A program made the translations under genes and the position numbers. DNA of 64,000 nucleotides from Capsaspora owczarzaki ATCC 30864 (taxonomy: Eukaryota; Opisthokonta; Filasterea). The first letter of the stretch is position 1; each line of letters opens with the position of its first letter. Under the pieces are notes generated by a model. It saw nothing but the letters and a program-made list of their open reading frames with translations. It made no database searches and was not told the origin of the DNA. The stretch lies in assembly GCF_000151315.2 (NCBI RefSeq), contig NW_011887293.1:1729552-1793551 (forward strand), written 5' to 3'. Below are positions 44,251 through 55,009 of this stretch, piece after piece.

Positions 44251-45021
44251 CTCGAAGCTGGTTTTTCATTTATTTTGTCGCGCAACCGAATAGCGACAGC
44301 GAGAGGCAGTTGGCACCGATGGCGGCAGGATTGCGGTGAGCAACGAAAGAGACAGACGTCCGTCGTAGCATGGGACGGTCGTGCAAAGGAGAACAACGAG
44401 CAGCACGGAGCAACGAAGGTGAGCAAAAAAAAAAAAAAAACCGATCAAAGGTCAAACGTTCCGCCCGCCGTCCGCTTCCTCCTCCTCCTTTACACCCCGA
44501 AATCGCCCCCTTCTTGCATTGCAACCCCCGCCCTTCATGGCCTCAAACAATCGATAGCATGAATCTTCATCGGATTGGCATGTCAGATGGTGGCAAAGAC
44601 TCGACATACACGAAGGGAAGAGAGAGAGAGCTGGAGCGCGTCCCGATTGAGATTTTTGGCTGAACGGTCGATTTTCGAAAATCGATGTTGGATTCTTCCC
44701 CCCCCCCTTCTTTCTTTCTGTCCATTCCCCTCGGGTTGTTTAGCGTCATGAGAATTTCTCGAGTCCTCTTGAGGCATGATTTTTGGCGGGGGAATAATTC
44801 TTGGTTGAATCTCACCAATTTTGCATCAGCCAAACAACAACACCTTGCGTTCCTCGCCCTTTGCATTTTCGCACAACCCCTTCCAACCCGTGCCGAAATC
44901 CTGCTCTTTGTTCTTTTTCGTCATCCTGGCAAGACAGCCAATTCGCTGCTTGGCTTCGGCGATCTTCACCATTGGTTGTTCAGTCATTTTGTACATAAAA
45001 TCAACGCTGGGCACACACAAC
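44251..45021. other. Head-to-head spacer upstream of RPL29 and the 45.0-kb gene
   Basis: About 770 bp between divergent starts. It contains an A tract at 44426-44440, a GA-rich stretch near 44621 and a C run near 44700. The frame of the next gene is open upstream to 44821, but those codons do not look coding. It should contain the ribosomal-protein promoter. No gene is supported. Confidence 0.4.
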
Positions 45022-46017
45022 ATGTCAATCTTGGCAAACCGACTCCTCGCGACGACGACGGTGCGCCAGGCTGCCTCGCGACTCGCAGCCACGGCAACAA
45101 CCCCGGCATGGCATGTCACCTGGAGGAGCCTGAGTGCCACCAGCGCTGCTGCCGCCCCTCTGGCACGGACGGCGTCGGCGTTCGTTTCGGCGTCGGCAGT
45201 TCAGCCAAAGCGCTCGTACGCGTCATCGCTTGCCCCGACGGAGCAGTTCCGGACGCTGCTGGGCGTCGATGTCGCTGGGAGCAACTCGCAAGTGCCGCAG
45301 AGCAACGCGCAGCAGCTGCTCGACAAGCTGCCGCCGGTGACGCAGGAAGTCGAGTCGCTGAACGCGCTGCTCGCCCAGCTTGGCGCCAAGCTCAAGCGCA
45401 TCGGCCACACGTCGGGTGTTCTGGCCACCGGCCCAGTGCTCACGCAGTGGCCCACGGGGCTGGTGACGCTCATGCGAGACGCGGTGCGTTGGGCCTCTGC
45501 CTCCGCCCGACCAGCGCTGGTCCAGGACGTCACTGCGGCGCTGGGATTGCTCCCCGCGCGGTCGTGTCTCCGTGAGAGCGACTCGGAGTCGTGCTACTTT
45601 CCCTTTGTGATTGACGTTGAGGCGCTCGCTGCAGTCGAGGGCGCGAGCGCTGGCTCTGCGCCGGCCTTGGTCCAATTGCCCGGCGGATTGCTTCGCGCGC
45701 TGCTCGGATCGGGCGACTCGACCGATCCGTTCGTGGTGCTGACCCCGCACGATGGCAGCGTTCACTGCGACTCTGGTCCGTCTGCCCCCTCGCGCGAGGC
45801 GCAGTTCCTAGAGCGGTTTGTGACACGTGTCAGCTACGCTGCTCCCGGCCATTCTCCGAGCGCAGTCAAGCAACTCGCCTCGCGTCTCGGGGAGCTGTCC
45901 AATCTCCATTACATCACCCTCCGCGACGACTTTCTCAACAATCGGCCCGTCTTTGTCGCCGGCCTTGGTCCTGGCGGCAACATTGTGGGCGTCATGGCCG
46001 AGGAGGTCTGCACGTGA
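45022..46017 (+). CDS. Unrecognised protein with mitochondrial-type presequence
   Basis: Single-exon ORF of 331 residues from ATG 45022; the frame is open to 44821. I chose 45022 because it opens an Arg/Ala/Thr/Ser-rich, acid-free stretch of about 60 residues (MSILANRLLATTTVRQAASR) typical of a matrix-targeting peptide. The remainder looks globular: helical LLDKLPPVTQEVESLNALLA, then FPFVIDVEALAAVEG, then FVVLTPHDGSVHCD, and near the end HYITLRDDFLNN with a Gly-rich AGLGPGGNIVGVM. I do not recognise the family. Codon composition matches confirmed neighbours, so it is probably a real gene. Mitochondrial import is inference from the N-terminus alone. Confidence 0.7.
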   Translation: MSILANRLLATTTVRQAASRLAATATTPAWHVTWRSLSATSAAAAPLARTASAFVSASAVQPKRSYASSLAPTEQFRTLLGVDVAGSNSQVPQSNAQQLLDKLPPVTQEVESLNALLAQLGAKLKRIGHTSGVLATGPVLTQWPTGLVTLMRDAVRWASASARPALVQDVTAALGLLPARSCLRESDSESCYFPFVIDVEALAAVEGASAGSAPALVQLPGGLLRALLGSGDSTDPFVVLTPHDGSVHCDSGPSAPSREAQFLERFVTRVSYAAPGHSPSAVKQLASRLGELSNLHYITLRDDFLNNRPVFVAGLGPGGNIVGVMAEEVCT

Positions 46018-46383
46018 TTTTGGAGGCTTGCGCGGTTGCTCAGCTTCTCCCCTGCATCATCTTGCAGTCGATTAGCCAATTTTTACTTGTCCCAAAGGCT
46101 ATGACTGCTTGTGTTTTTGTTGATATTTTCAATGTTCGTTTGTTTTTGTGGTCTGGCGCTTTTCAGGGCCATCGTGCTCTGATCCTGTTATCAAAGTCGT
46201 AGTTGTTTCTTGAATGTACTTCTCGGCCCAATCCCAACCCCATAAAGTTAGCGTTGCGTGTAATATTTGCTCAGGGAGGTTGCTTGGCTGAGTGTTACAA
46301 AACCAGCATGTCGGGTCGACTAAAATGAGTATTTCACAGATGCTATTTGCACGCCGCGGATGCATTGAAAAGATATCAAGAAA
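46018..46383. other. Tail-to-tail spacer between the 45.0-kb gene and the zinc transporter
   Basis: About 365 bp of convergent 3' flanks without a coding-like ORF or obvious repeat. Confidence 0.4.
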
Positions 46384-48370
46384 TTAAAACTGAGGCTCAA
46401 CCGTAATGTGGTGGATGCCATGGCTGGTCATGATGCTGCGCACCGATTCCGTCACAGTGCGCACGCTGGTTTCGGCGTTGACTCGCACAACGACCGTTCC
46501 GACAACAGTGGTATCCGAGAGCTCCCTGTGCAGTCGAGAATCAGACGTAGCAAGCAGCTCACACAGATGAATACTTGTTCATCGCATGCATAGCAACTCA
46601 TACGACACTTTCACAAAAGCCGTACCAGACGTTCAGCGTTACAACCTCATCCACCGCTGGAATGTTGGCTATTTGCTCTTGAATGAGGCCGCAAGGGATG
46701 TGATCGGGCGCTCGTTGCAACAGGATGCGCAGGCAACGGCGCAACAACGGAATGCACGAGAACGCAATGACGATCGAGATAATTACGCTGCCCACACACA
46801 GAATCACAAACCAATGCACGTATCCACAGAGACGAGGTTGAGCATGCTTGCCAGGTGTGTCAGATGCAGAACGCCCAACCCAACCATTCGTGGCTCACCT
46901 GATGGCAGGATCAAAGTAAAAACGGAAGTCGTATGGCAAGTACTCTTCGAGAACGCCACTGACAATCACACCAACGCTGCTGAGACAGTCGCCAGCCACG
47001 TGCAGAAAAATGGCATGCAAGTTGGTGTTGGAAGAGCGCTTGCGCTTGTTGGGGCTTCCATGCTCCGGGTCGTCGCAATCCGCATCTTCTTCTCCAGCGG
47101 TAAACTCGCGCAGCTTGTTGTGCTCCGAAAGGTGAATGTCGTCGTCCACATGGAGCAGCAGGCTTTTGGGTGTGTCATCTTCAAACACGAGCTCGTCGTC
47201 GCTGTCGGACTCGTCCAGGTTCAAGCGTCCGTGCTGCTTTGATGCGTGGCTGTGGCTGTGGCCGTGCTCATGGCTGTGGCCGTGCTTGTGCTCATGGCTA
47301 TGACCATGGCTGTGACTATGGCTGTGGCCATGACTGTGACCATGCCCATGTCCTAAAGCGGGGACGGCGTGTGAGACACTCGAAAACAGGCCAAGAGAAA
47401 AACAAAATGCCAAAATTTCCATACGTACCACCGTGACTGTGGCCGTGTCCGTGGCCGTGAAACAGCGCCAACCCAATAATGTTCATGGCAAAACCGATGC
47501 AACCGACAATAATGACATACATTGGCTGAGCAATTGCTACAAATCAGCAAACAACAAGTTAGTTTGCAACGAGCCAAAAAAAATAAATAAAAAAATCACC
47601 AAACCATCCATGCCTTACTCTCGAGCTCGATAAAGCGGTGAATTGCTTCTAGCAAAATGAACACGCAGACAGCAAGGAGGATGCAGCCGTTGGCAAATGC
47701 GCCGACAATTTCCGCGCGGCCCTGTCGGAGCCAATCAGAAGAAGCGCTCAAGTTAGCATTCCCATGAATGTGGCTTTTTGTCCCCAAAAAAAGAAAGAAA
47801 AGAACCAGCCACGCGTCAATGCGAATGCTCGATGGACTTTGTGTGTTCGTACCCAGCCATACGTGTACTTGTTATTTGCATCTTTTTTGGAAATCTGATC
47901 GTTTCAGAACGAAACATGTGAGTGGCCTTTTTCCCAGCCAAAATACCAAATCGACAAAACGACAATCCCACTGATGTGAAAACAAGGATTCTGTACCCTG
48001 ACTGCAACGAGACCGACGACCAGCGAAACCAGATCGCTGATCATATGGAAGGCGTCTGTGAGGAGAACGAGACTGCGGGAGAAGGGGTCACGCCCGTTCG
48101 GACGTGGGGAACGGAAGGTGAGAACGTGGCCACACCCCAGCAGACCCGAGATACGCGCGCACAGCAGTGCTGTTGGGCTGGTGTGAGAGTGCTTGATGCA
48201 ATGTACCTGTTCACGAGGATGCCGACGGTCAATTCGGTCAGACCGAACAGCAGCACGAGACACGCGAACACGACGAGCTTGCGACCAGCCGCATCCTGGA
48301 GCCTGGAGCAACAAGGACACAAAGCCATAGCCCAGGAATCAGTGTCAGCATTGTATTCATCGTGGTTCAT
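46384..48370 (-). CDS. Cation diffusion facilitator zinc transporter (ZnT1/ZRC1 type)
   Basis: Six-helix Zn2+/H+ antiporter exporting zinc from the cytosol to the outside or into an organelle. Eight exons: 48207-48370, 47997-48072, 47853-47894, 47619-47721, 47429-47536, 46899-47352, 46626-46787 and 46384-46525; phases close for 416 residues. Helix 1 follows DAAGRKL. Helix 2 has the metal ligands in LTDAFHMISD, and helix 5 has HVAGDCLSSVG, giving the two His-Asp pairs of the zinc site. Between helices 4 and 5 lies a long cytosolic His-Gly-Ser loop encoded around 47230-47350 and 47430-47475. That loop is followed by an acidic stretch and a basic NKRKRS patch. The C-terminal domain has LRRCLRILLQ and HGIHHITVEPQF. 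The start at 48370 gives a short acidic N-terminus. Confidence 0.94.
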
Positions 48371-48536
48371 GGTCGTGGTCAACGGTAAGGGAGGTGTGGG
48401 TAGGTGGGGGGGGGGAAGGACACGAGAGAGATGAGAAGGGCAAAAGCGTTTGTCGCTCGCTTTACAGCAGTGCACAGCCCCCACCAAGCCAACTCATGAA
48501 CTTGTGATCACGAACGACGACTGGCGTGTGTCGAAA

Positions 48537-48893
48537 ATGGCTAAAGTAGAAAAAATTTGGAGCCATCGAAAAAAGTCTAACGCGACACACCATGTTCGAT
48601 TCAATGAAGCTGCTTTTGGCTCTTTGGAAGGCTTCAACAATCAAAGAAGGGAAGCATCGGCACTGTCCTTCCTGATCAGTCTTTGCATCGACGTGCTTTC
48701 TTCCAAAGACAAAACAGATTCTCTTGTGAAAGCACTCGAAATCACCAGTCTCCCCGTTGAACAAACCGTCAACCCAGCGATTCCTCCGTTTCAAGCTCGC
48801 CCAATCAATCAATCCGATCCTGTCGACCAAGCAGGTGTAGACTCATTGCTCTGCACAACGTTTATTACACACGATCAGCCCCGGTCAATTTGA
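48537..48893 (+). CDS. Possible small ORF, 118 codons, no recognised family
   Basis: ATG at 48537 in fair context opens 118 codons with mixed charged composition (MAKVEKIWSHRKKSNATHH, then ALSFLISLCIDVLSSKD). It lies between the divergent zinc-transporter start and another small plus-strand candidate. The opposite strand is also open for 122 codons. I cannot tell which strand, if either, is coding. Confidence 0.25.
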   Translation: MAKVEKIWSHRKKSNATHHVRFNEAAFGSLEGFNNQRREASALSFLISLCIDVLSSKDKTDSLVKALEITSLPVEQTVNPAIPPFQARPINQSDPVDQAGVDSLLCTTFITHDQPRSI

Positions 48894-48908
48894 TTCTGGA
48901 GACTTCGT

Positions 48909-49323
48909 ATGACTGAACGATACCAGCGTAAGCAATGTCTATCCTCTCGGCTCCCCTTTTTTGAGCTTCTCTGACTCGTTTTTGCTTTTTGGTGCAGCGT
49001 CGCCGCAGCAGGACCCAGACTCGCAGCGCAACCAACACGAAGCCTTCACGCTGCTGTACAGGCTCGCAACATTTAAGAGAAACAGCACCCTGAGCATTCG
49101 TGACCTGCGGAACGAGCAAAAGGAGTTCTACCAGCTGATTCTCGACCGGCAGAGGAACGTTTTCCTGCTGAATGGCAACGGCTTTAGCTGTGTTCCGCAC
49201 CCTCTTGGAATTTCCAAGTCTGCAAATTCACCGGTTGGCATCACTTGGTCTTCGGCAAAATCTGCTATCAGGAAGGCCAAGACAGCCTTCGAGAGGCTGA
49301 GAAAGTTTTGCACCTGCTCTTGA
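48909..49323 (+). CDS. Possible two-exon small gene, 114 codons, no recognised family
   Basis: ATG at 48909, six codons, a classic donor (CCAGC then GTAAGC) at 48928, and a classic pyrimidine-tract acceptor ending GGTGCAG at 48997. The second exon 48998-49323 then reads in phase to a TGA. The predicted product is charged and helical (FTLLYRLATFKRNSTLSIRD, NEQKEFYQLILDRQRN). Good splice signals argue for it; a protein-like ORF on the other strand over 49128-49505 argues against. Confidence 0.35.
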
Positions 49324-49505
49324 CTTGCGGAAGTGGCGCCAACCAGCGTTTGAAGTGATGCGATCGCCGCGTCCGCGCACTGTCGAGCCAGTTCAAAATC
49401 CTTGCCGACCGCAAGCTTTTTCGCGATTTCCGCTATTTCGATGGCGTCTGCTTGAGCAAGCGGGCGCGACTTGGCGAGAAGCTGGGCAGCGGCTTCTTTC
49501 GGCAT
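49128..49505 (-). CDS. Possible helical protein exon, overlapping a plus-strand candidate
   Basis: ATG at 49505 opens 125 codons. The first hundred are strikingly protein-like and helical: AAAQLLAKSRPLAQADAIE, LARQCADAAIASLQTLVG and FLSLSKAVLAFLIADFAEDQ. GC-rich third positions match confirmed genes here. The last 25 codons are poorer, and a donor-like GTGCGG follows near 49194, so a downstream exon may exist, but I could not find a convincing one. The helical N-terminal pattern is loosely reminiscent of COMM-domain proteins, but no COMM domain is visible. Confidence 0.4.
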   Translation of the reverse strand: MPKEAAAQLLAKSRPLAQADAIEIAEIAKKLAVGKDFELARQCADAAIASLQTLVGATSASQEQVQNFLSLSKAVLAFLIADFAEDQVMPTGEFADLEIPRGCGTQLKPLPFSRKTFLCRSRISW

Positions 49506-51559
49506 TCTTGTTGGAGGCGATGGTGAGAGCTGCAGCTCTGCCTTGCTCTTGTGTGTTTCACCGTCCGCGAACTTGATGGCGATAGCTTGGATGGGGCAGC
49601 GAGAAAAAAAGCGCTTGTCCGGGAATATCAGCCAAGAAAAAGGAAAACTGGCTAAATCTATCTTTCATTGCTCCAGCTCTCGCTTCAGGGCGTCACGATC
49701 AGTTTCAAGCTCGCGGACACGTGCGGAGCTGCTCGGTGGTCCCAAGCTGCGAGGATGGTCAGAACCTCGCCGTTGCATGATTGAAGAGTGTCTCCTTTTT
49801 CCATCCTCTCCTTGATCTCTCTGATCTCGTTTCATTTTCGTTTTTGTCAGCACTTCTTCTTCTGCTTCTTTTTCTTCTCGTGCCATTTTTGTCAGTTTGG
49901 TCTGCCTCGTGTTTCGTGCTTCGGTTTTGTCATCCGCTTCACTCGTGCCACCGTGAGTCTTTCCACCGCCATGTGCGATCATCCATTCCCGCTCTTGTTT
50001 ATTTCCTGTTTTCGCCTGTCTGCTGATATGTGTCCCTATCGCTCTCTCTCTTTTCTCTCCAGTTGATTTTTGGGCTCGGTAGCTCTTTTGGGTTGACCAA
50101 CCAGCGTCGCTCGTGTTGAATCGTGCTCTTTGAGTCGTGATTGAATCAAGGTCACTCTTTCTTTTTATTATTTTTTATATTATTTTTTTATTTTTTTTTT
50201 TTCGTGTTGCGCCCTTTTTTCTTTCACTCCCATTCCGCGATTTTTAAGGTTTGTGATGCACCGCCGACTTGCTCCGCTTCTCCTCTCCCTCCCTCGCTCT
50301 CATCATCCCCCTCCCCTCTTCCACTGCGGTCGCTGGTTGAGTGGCTTTTTTTTTCTTTGTTCCTGTCACCCGTTGGCTGCTGCTGCCATTTTTTCCCTAC
50401 TTTCGATCGCTTCTACCTCAGTTCTTCCTTCTCCGTCATCCTACTCGCTCTGGCCTTAGCGCGCTTGGCTGTCCCCTTCCTCCTCGCTTCACCCCCGATT
50501 CCCCCCCCCCTTACGTCCCGAACCAGCTCCGATCCCCAGCCATCTCGTCAGGCCTTGACACCCGACGGGGGTTACCTCGGGTGGCCTCGAGGAGTGTGAG
50601 GCCACCCAACTCACATCGCATCAACGTGCCAAATGACTTTTCGTTTTTAATTTTTTTTATTTTATTTTTTTATTTTATTTTGTATGTTTTTAATGTGTGC
50701 GAAAATCGATTTTTTTTATTATTGTTGGCAGCGAACAACAACAACAACAAACGCGCGACAGAGCGCTCGTTGACGTTGGGTTGGCTTGAGTTTGTGGGGG
50801 GCGGGGTTGGCAACTCGGAGGGAGACTTGCTGCTGGCAGTGTGGGGCGGTGCTTGCTTGGCGGCGAAACGAGGTGACCGCAACGCGAAAGGGACAAGATT
50901 TTATTTTTATTTGTATTTTTACGATTTGATTGGTTTTGTCGTGATTTTGAGCTCGCTGCGCCGTAAGCGTCGGATCTCACGACACACCACCATCCCCACA
51001 AATCCATCGCTCAACCAGCCAAAGTCCTTTCGTGATGGCAGTGAGCGGAAAGCGAGCATTCACAAACCAGAGCGAAAAGCGAATTCCCAAAAAAAGTCAA
51101 ACTGTGATGAGAAAATGCAGTTTTTTTTCCCACGGTCTTGTTTTTTTCTGTTTTTTCTGTTTTTTCTGTTTTTTCTGTTTTTTCTGTTTTTTATTTTTTA
51201 TTTCGGTACCACAGTGCTGTGAATGAAGGTGGCTGAAATACCGCATGGTCACCCTCCCCCCCTCACTCTTTCATTGCTTTTGAACTCGATGGACAAAATC
51301 GGGGGCGATTGGGCCAAAACGGGGGCGGGGGTTGGATCTGCACTTAGATCTGTGCCAATCCCGATTTGTGAACGGCGAATCTCTCATCCGGATCACCAAA
51401 ACGAGAACCACAGTTGTTCGACCAGAGGCAAAACGTCACTCACCACTTTTGGCATTGTTGTTTTGTTTTGTTTGGATAGCAGAGCACCAACCCACGCGTG
51501 CATCGAAATCCCCTTGGAAGAACCACCAGCACAAACCCAAATCCAAATCCATAAAAAAC
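49506..51559. other. 2-kb pyrimidine-rich spacer upstream of V-ATPase subunit a
   Basis: The plus strand is dominated by T and C runs, with TTTTATT tracts near 50165-50200 and 50645-50690, and the CTG-spaced T repeat at 51141-51186. ORFs of up to 293 codons cross it but encode Phe/Leu/Ser low complexity and are not supported. The V-ATPase frame is open from 51332, but the conserved N-terminus starts at 51560. Confidence 0.45.
51141..51186. repeat. Five tandem TTTTTTCTG units
   Basis: Nine-base units repeated about five times, ending in T-rich sequence about 370 bp upstream of the V-ATPase start. It is simple-sequence DNA with no coding potential. Confidence 0.8.
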
Positions 51560-54500
51560 ATGGGCTCGCTCTTCAGATCCGAGGAGATGAGCCTCGTCCA
51601 GCTCATCATTCCGGCGGACGCGGCGTTCGAAACGGTGGCTGATCTTGGCGACATTGGCATTGCGCAGTTCCGCGATCTCAACCTGGGCGTGTCTCAGTTT
51701 CAACGACACCAAGTGAGCAACCTGCGCCGATGCGAGGTGGTGGAGCGAAAACTCGACTTTTTCGAAGCCTTGTACGCCAAGAACGCGCTGCCGGCCCCCA
51801 TCATTGACGAGGTAAACTTTGACGAGCTGTCGGGCAAGCAGCCGCTCGAGGCACCGGCCTCGCGGGAGGAGAAGGAGCTTGCCAAACTCCAAAAGCGACA
51901 GGCGGATCTGCTTGCCCGCCACCCGCAACTGGCCACCCGCATGTCTTTCCTGTCCAGCTCGTCCTCGGCCTCGGCCTCGTCTGGTGGACGCCAGTCTGTC
52001 GACCACATGCTTGCTTCGTCGGTCAGCAACGGCAGCAGCCCCGGACCGAGCTCGACGACCAACCTTGGTCTGCAGCAGCACCTTCGCGTGCAGGAACTGG
52101 AAGAACTCGAAGTGTTGGTCGCCGAGCACGAAAAGGATTTGCGCGACCTGTCAGACAACGAGGCTCGCCTCCAGAACACCAAGCTCGATCTCGTTACGCG
52201 CCTGCAGGTGCATGTGCACCTGAATGAGTTTTTGAATACCGTTCGCGAGGACTTGGAAGCGCACGGCGTTCATGACGAAGACACGACGCTTCTCGACGTC
52301 CATGACGTTGAGGCCCAAGTCCCCGCGGCGACAGCCGAACGCGGCGGTGTTCGCTTTAGCTTTGTCGCCGGCACCATCGACTCTAGCCGGCTGACGGCGT
52401 TCGAGAAAATCCTGTGGCGAGTGAGCCGCGGCAACGCGTTTGTTCGCACCGTGCCATTGATTCCCCAGACCAACGTGTTCACTCTGCAAGATGGAGCAGG
52501 CGGCTCGACCAGTGGTGGTGCGTCATCTTCCCTTCAGGACGTTTTTGGCGATCGTCAGATCCACATGTTTTGCGTCTTCTTCCAAGGAACGCAGTTGGAA
52601 ACCCGCATCAATCGCATCGCGCTATCGTTCGATGCCACCATTGTGCAGTGCTCCGACTTGCCGGCTGTTCGAAATGCCGTCGTGACAGACACGCAGCGGT
52701 CGCTGGAGGAGCTCGATGGCGTGTTGCGTCAACTGCGATCCCAACGACAAAAGCTGCTCGTTCTGGTGAGCGACAGCCATGTTCATTGGCTCTTCCGCCT
52801 CCTCAAGATCAAGGCCACCTATACAATTATGAACCACCTTCAGCACGAGTCCAAAGGCGCTCGGTACATGATTGCCGAGGTGTGGGTCCCAACCGACGAG
52901 TTGGGCATTTTGCGCGCCTCGGTCATCGTTTCGACCCAACGCGCCTCCGCCGCAGCACTGACGATCGTCACCCCGCTGCCATTAACTGGGAAGAAGCCGC
53001 CGACATTCAACCGCGTCAACAAATTCACCGCCGGCTTCCAGAACATTGTCGACGCGTTCGGCATCGCCAACTACCGTGAGGTCAATCCGGCACCCTTCAC
53101 TGTCATCACTTTCCCCTTCCTCTTTGCCGTCATGTTTGGTGATTTTGGCCATGGCCTGATCATGTTCCTTGCCGCGCTCTATCTTGTGCGCAACGAGGTG
53201 CAGCTCGTCAAGTTTAAGCGCGAAGGCGGTGAAATCTTCAGCACGCTCTTTGGCGGCCGGTACATTGTCTTGCTCATGGGCCTCTTCTCCATCTACACGG
53301 GTCTCATCTACAATGACATTTTCGGAAAGGGAGTGGACATCTTTACCACCGGCTGGGACATCCCCTCGGTCACGGAAGTCAACGGGACCATGTTTGCCGG
53401 CACGTGGAACGGAACGTACTATGACGGCATCAACGCGTCCATGCCAGATTCACTCGACTTTGACCCGACGTGGATGCAGCACCCGTACGTCATTGGCATC
53501 GACCCAGTCTGGCACGTGGCCGAAAATCGCCTCACCTTCCTGAACCCGTACAAGATGAAGATTTCGGTCATTCTGGGCATTCTGCACATGGAGTTTGGCA
53601 TTGCCCTGAGTGTGTTTAATCACGTGCACTTTGGCAACTACCTCAGCATCTGGGCAGAGTTTATCCCGCAAGTCCTGTTTTTGACGTGCATTTTCGGCTA
53701 CCTCGTGTTTATGATTATTTTCAAGTGGCTCACCTACTGGCCTGGCTCGCAAGCGCCCTCGTTGCTCATCACGCTGATCAACATGTTCTTGAAGTTTGGC
53801 TCTATCGAGAAGGACGACGTGCTCTACCTGACGGCCGATGCTCAAGCGCAAGTCCAGTCCGCGCTGGTCATTGTGGCCCTGATGTGCGTTCCGTGGATGC
53901 TTCTCGCCAAACCGATCGTGCTGTACGGCCGCCACAACAAGGAAACGTTGGGGCACAGTCTTCCAGTCCGCTTGGAGCGCCTTCGGATTGCCATTGCCAA
54001 CCTCTTCCTCCGAATTCGGTGCGCTCTGACCGGCAAGGCCTTCGTGCCAGTCCTGTACAATGCGGCACGCCACGCTTCGTTGGTGAACAATCGAAGCTCG
54101 CATGATTCGTCATCGAATTCCAGCGACACCCCGCCTGGTGGAGCTTCGCCCGTTCCGGAAAGGTCTCATGCTGACAAGCACCACGAGCCAGCCGTCGAGC
54201 ACGTCCGAGCCTTTGACGAAGAGGAACCCGAATCGCACGAGATGGGCGAGATCATGGTGCACCAGTGCATTCACACGATCGAATTCTGCCTCGGCTGCAT
54301 TTCCAACACCGCGTCGTACCTTCGCCTTTGGGCCTTGTCGCTTGCGCACGCTCGTACGTTTGGAAGAATGCTGCCTGTTGCTTTGTGTCGTTGATTTGGC
54401 TTTTTGTGCCGTTCATTCTCGTCATTGTTTTTGACTCACTTCTGTGGTTTGCGACTTGCATCAACGCTGCAGAGCTTTCTGAGGTCTTGTGGCACATGAT

Positions 54501-54817
54501 CATGGCGTCTGGGTTGAAAGGAAACATTGCCTTGCTCTTTTTCGCTTGGGGCGCTTGGGCCGTGTTGACTATCTGCGTGCTTCTTATCATGGAAGGCTTG
54601 TCTGCGTTTTTGCACGCGCTTCGGTTGCACTGGTACGAAAGGCTTTTGGTTTTGGGGGGCTGTGTTCGGCTTGCCAAACAGTGTTGGCTTGTTGGCTGAC
54701 CTTTTTGGTATCCATCTGGTTTGTAGGGTTGAATTCCAGAACAAATTCTACGGAGGTTCTGGCTACAAGTTTGCTCCCTTCAGCTTCCGAACGGCCCTTC
54801 TGCAGGCAGAAGAATGA
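51560..54817 (+). CDS. ATP6V0A: V-type H+-ATPase subunit a (V0 sector)
   Basis: Membrane stator and proton-channel subunit of the vacuolar ATPase. Three exons: 51560-54353, 54473-54632 and 54727-54817; 1014 residues against about 830 in animals. The N-terminal cytosolic arm opens with [26 protein letters not shown]. It is followed by a Ser/Ala-rich insert near residues 130-170 that is absent from the usual form, and a coiled coil. The membrane domain starts near [16 protein letters not shown] and contains [12 protein letters not shown] and [19 protein letters not shown], where the second exon joins. The essential arginine region is in [15 protein letters not shown] second polar insert near residues 845-880 precedes [13 protein letters not shown]. 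The C-terminus is [21 protein letters not shown]. The start is fixed by the conserved [10 protein letters not shown]. Confidence 0.96.
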
Positions 54818-55009
54818 TGATACAGTATTGACATTTGGCCAACAACATTTTGGATTTCTTTTTTTTTTTTTTTCTTTTTTGTCATAAGAAAAAAAACACG
54901 AAAGGAAAACAACAGCAATATGAATTCCATGCATCCATCTCAAACCCAAACTACTGCCATAATCATTGGAAACCGGGCCCCCAGACTAAACCGTTCACAG
55001 GGCATGCAC

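Noticed and set aside
46788-46898. A non-canonical GG acceptor in the zinc transporter
   Set aside because: First suspected because the frame is open upstream of 46787, but a normal CAG acceptor ending at 46788 gives the right phase and the right helix-6 length.
50141-51222. Phe/Leu-rich plus-strand ORFs upstream of the V-ATPase gene
   Set aside because: They follow T and C homopolymers and simple repeats; no conserved stretch.
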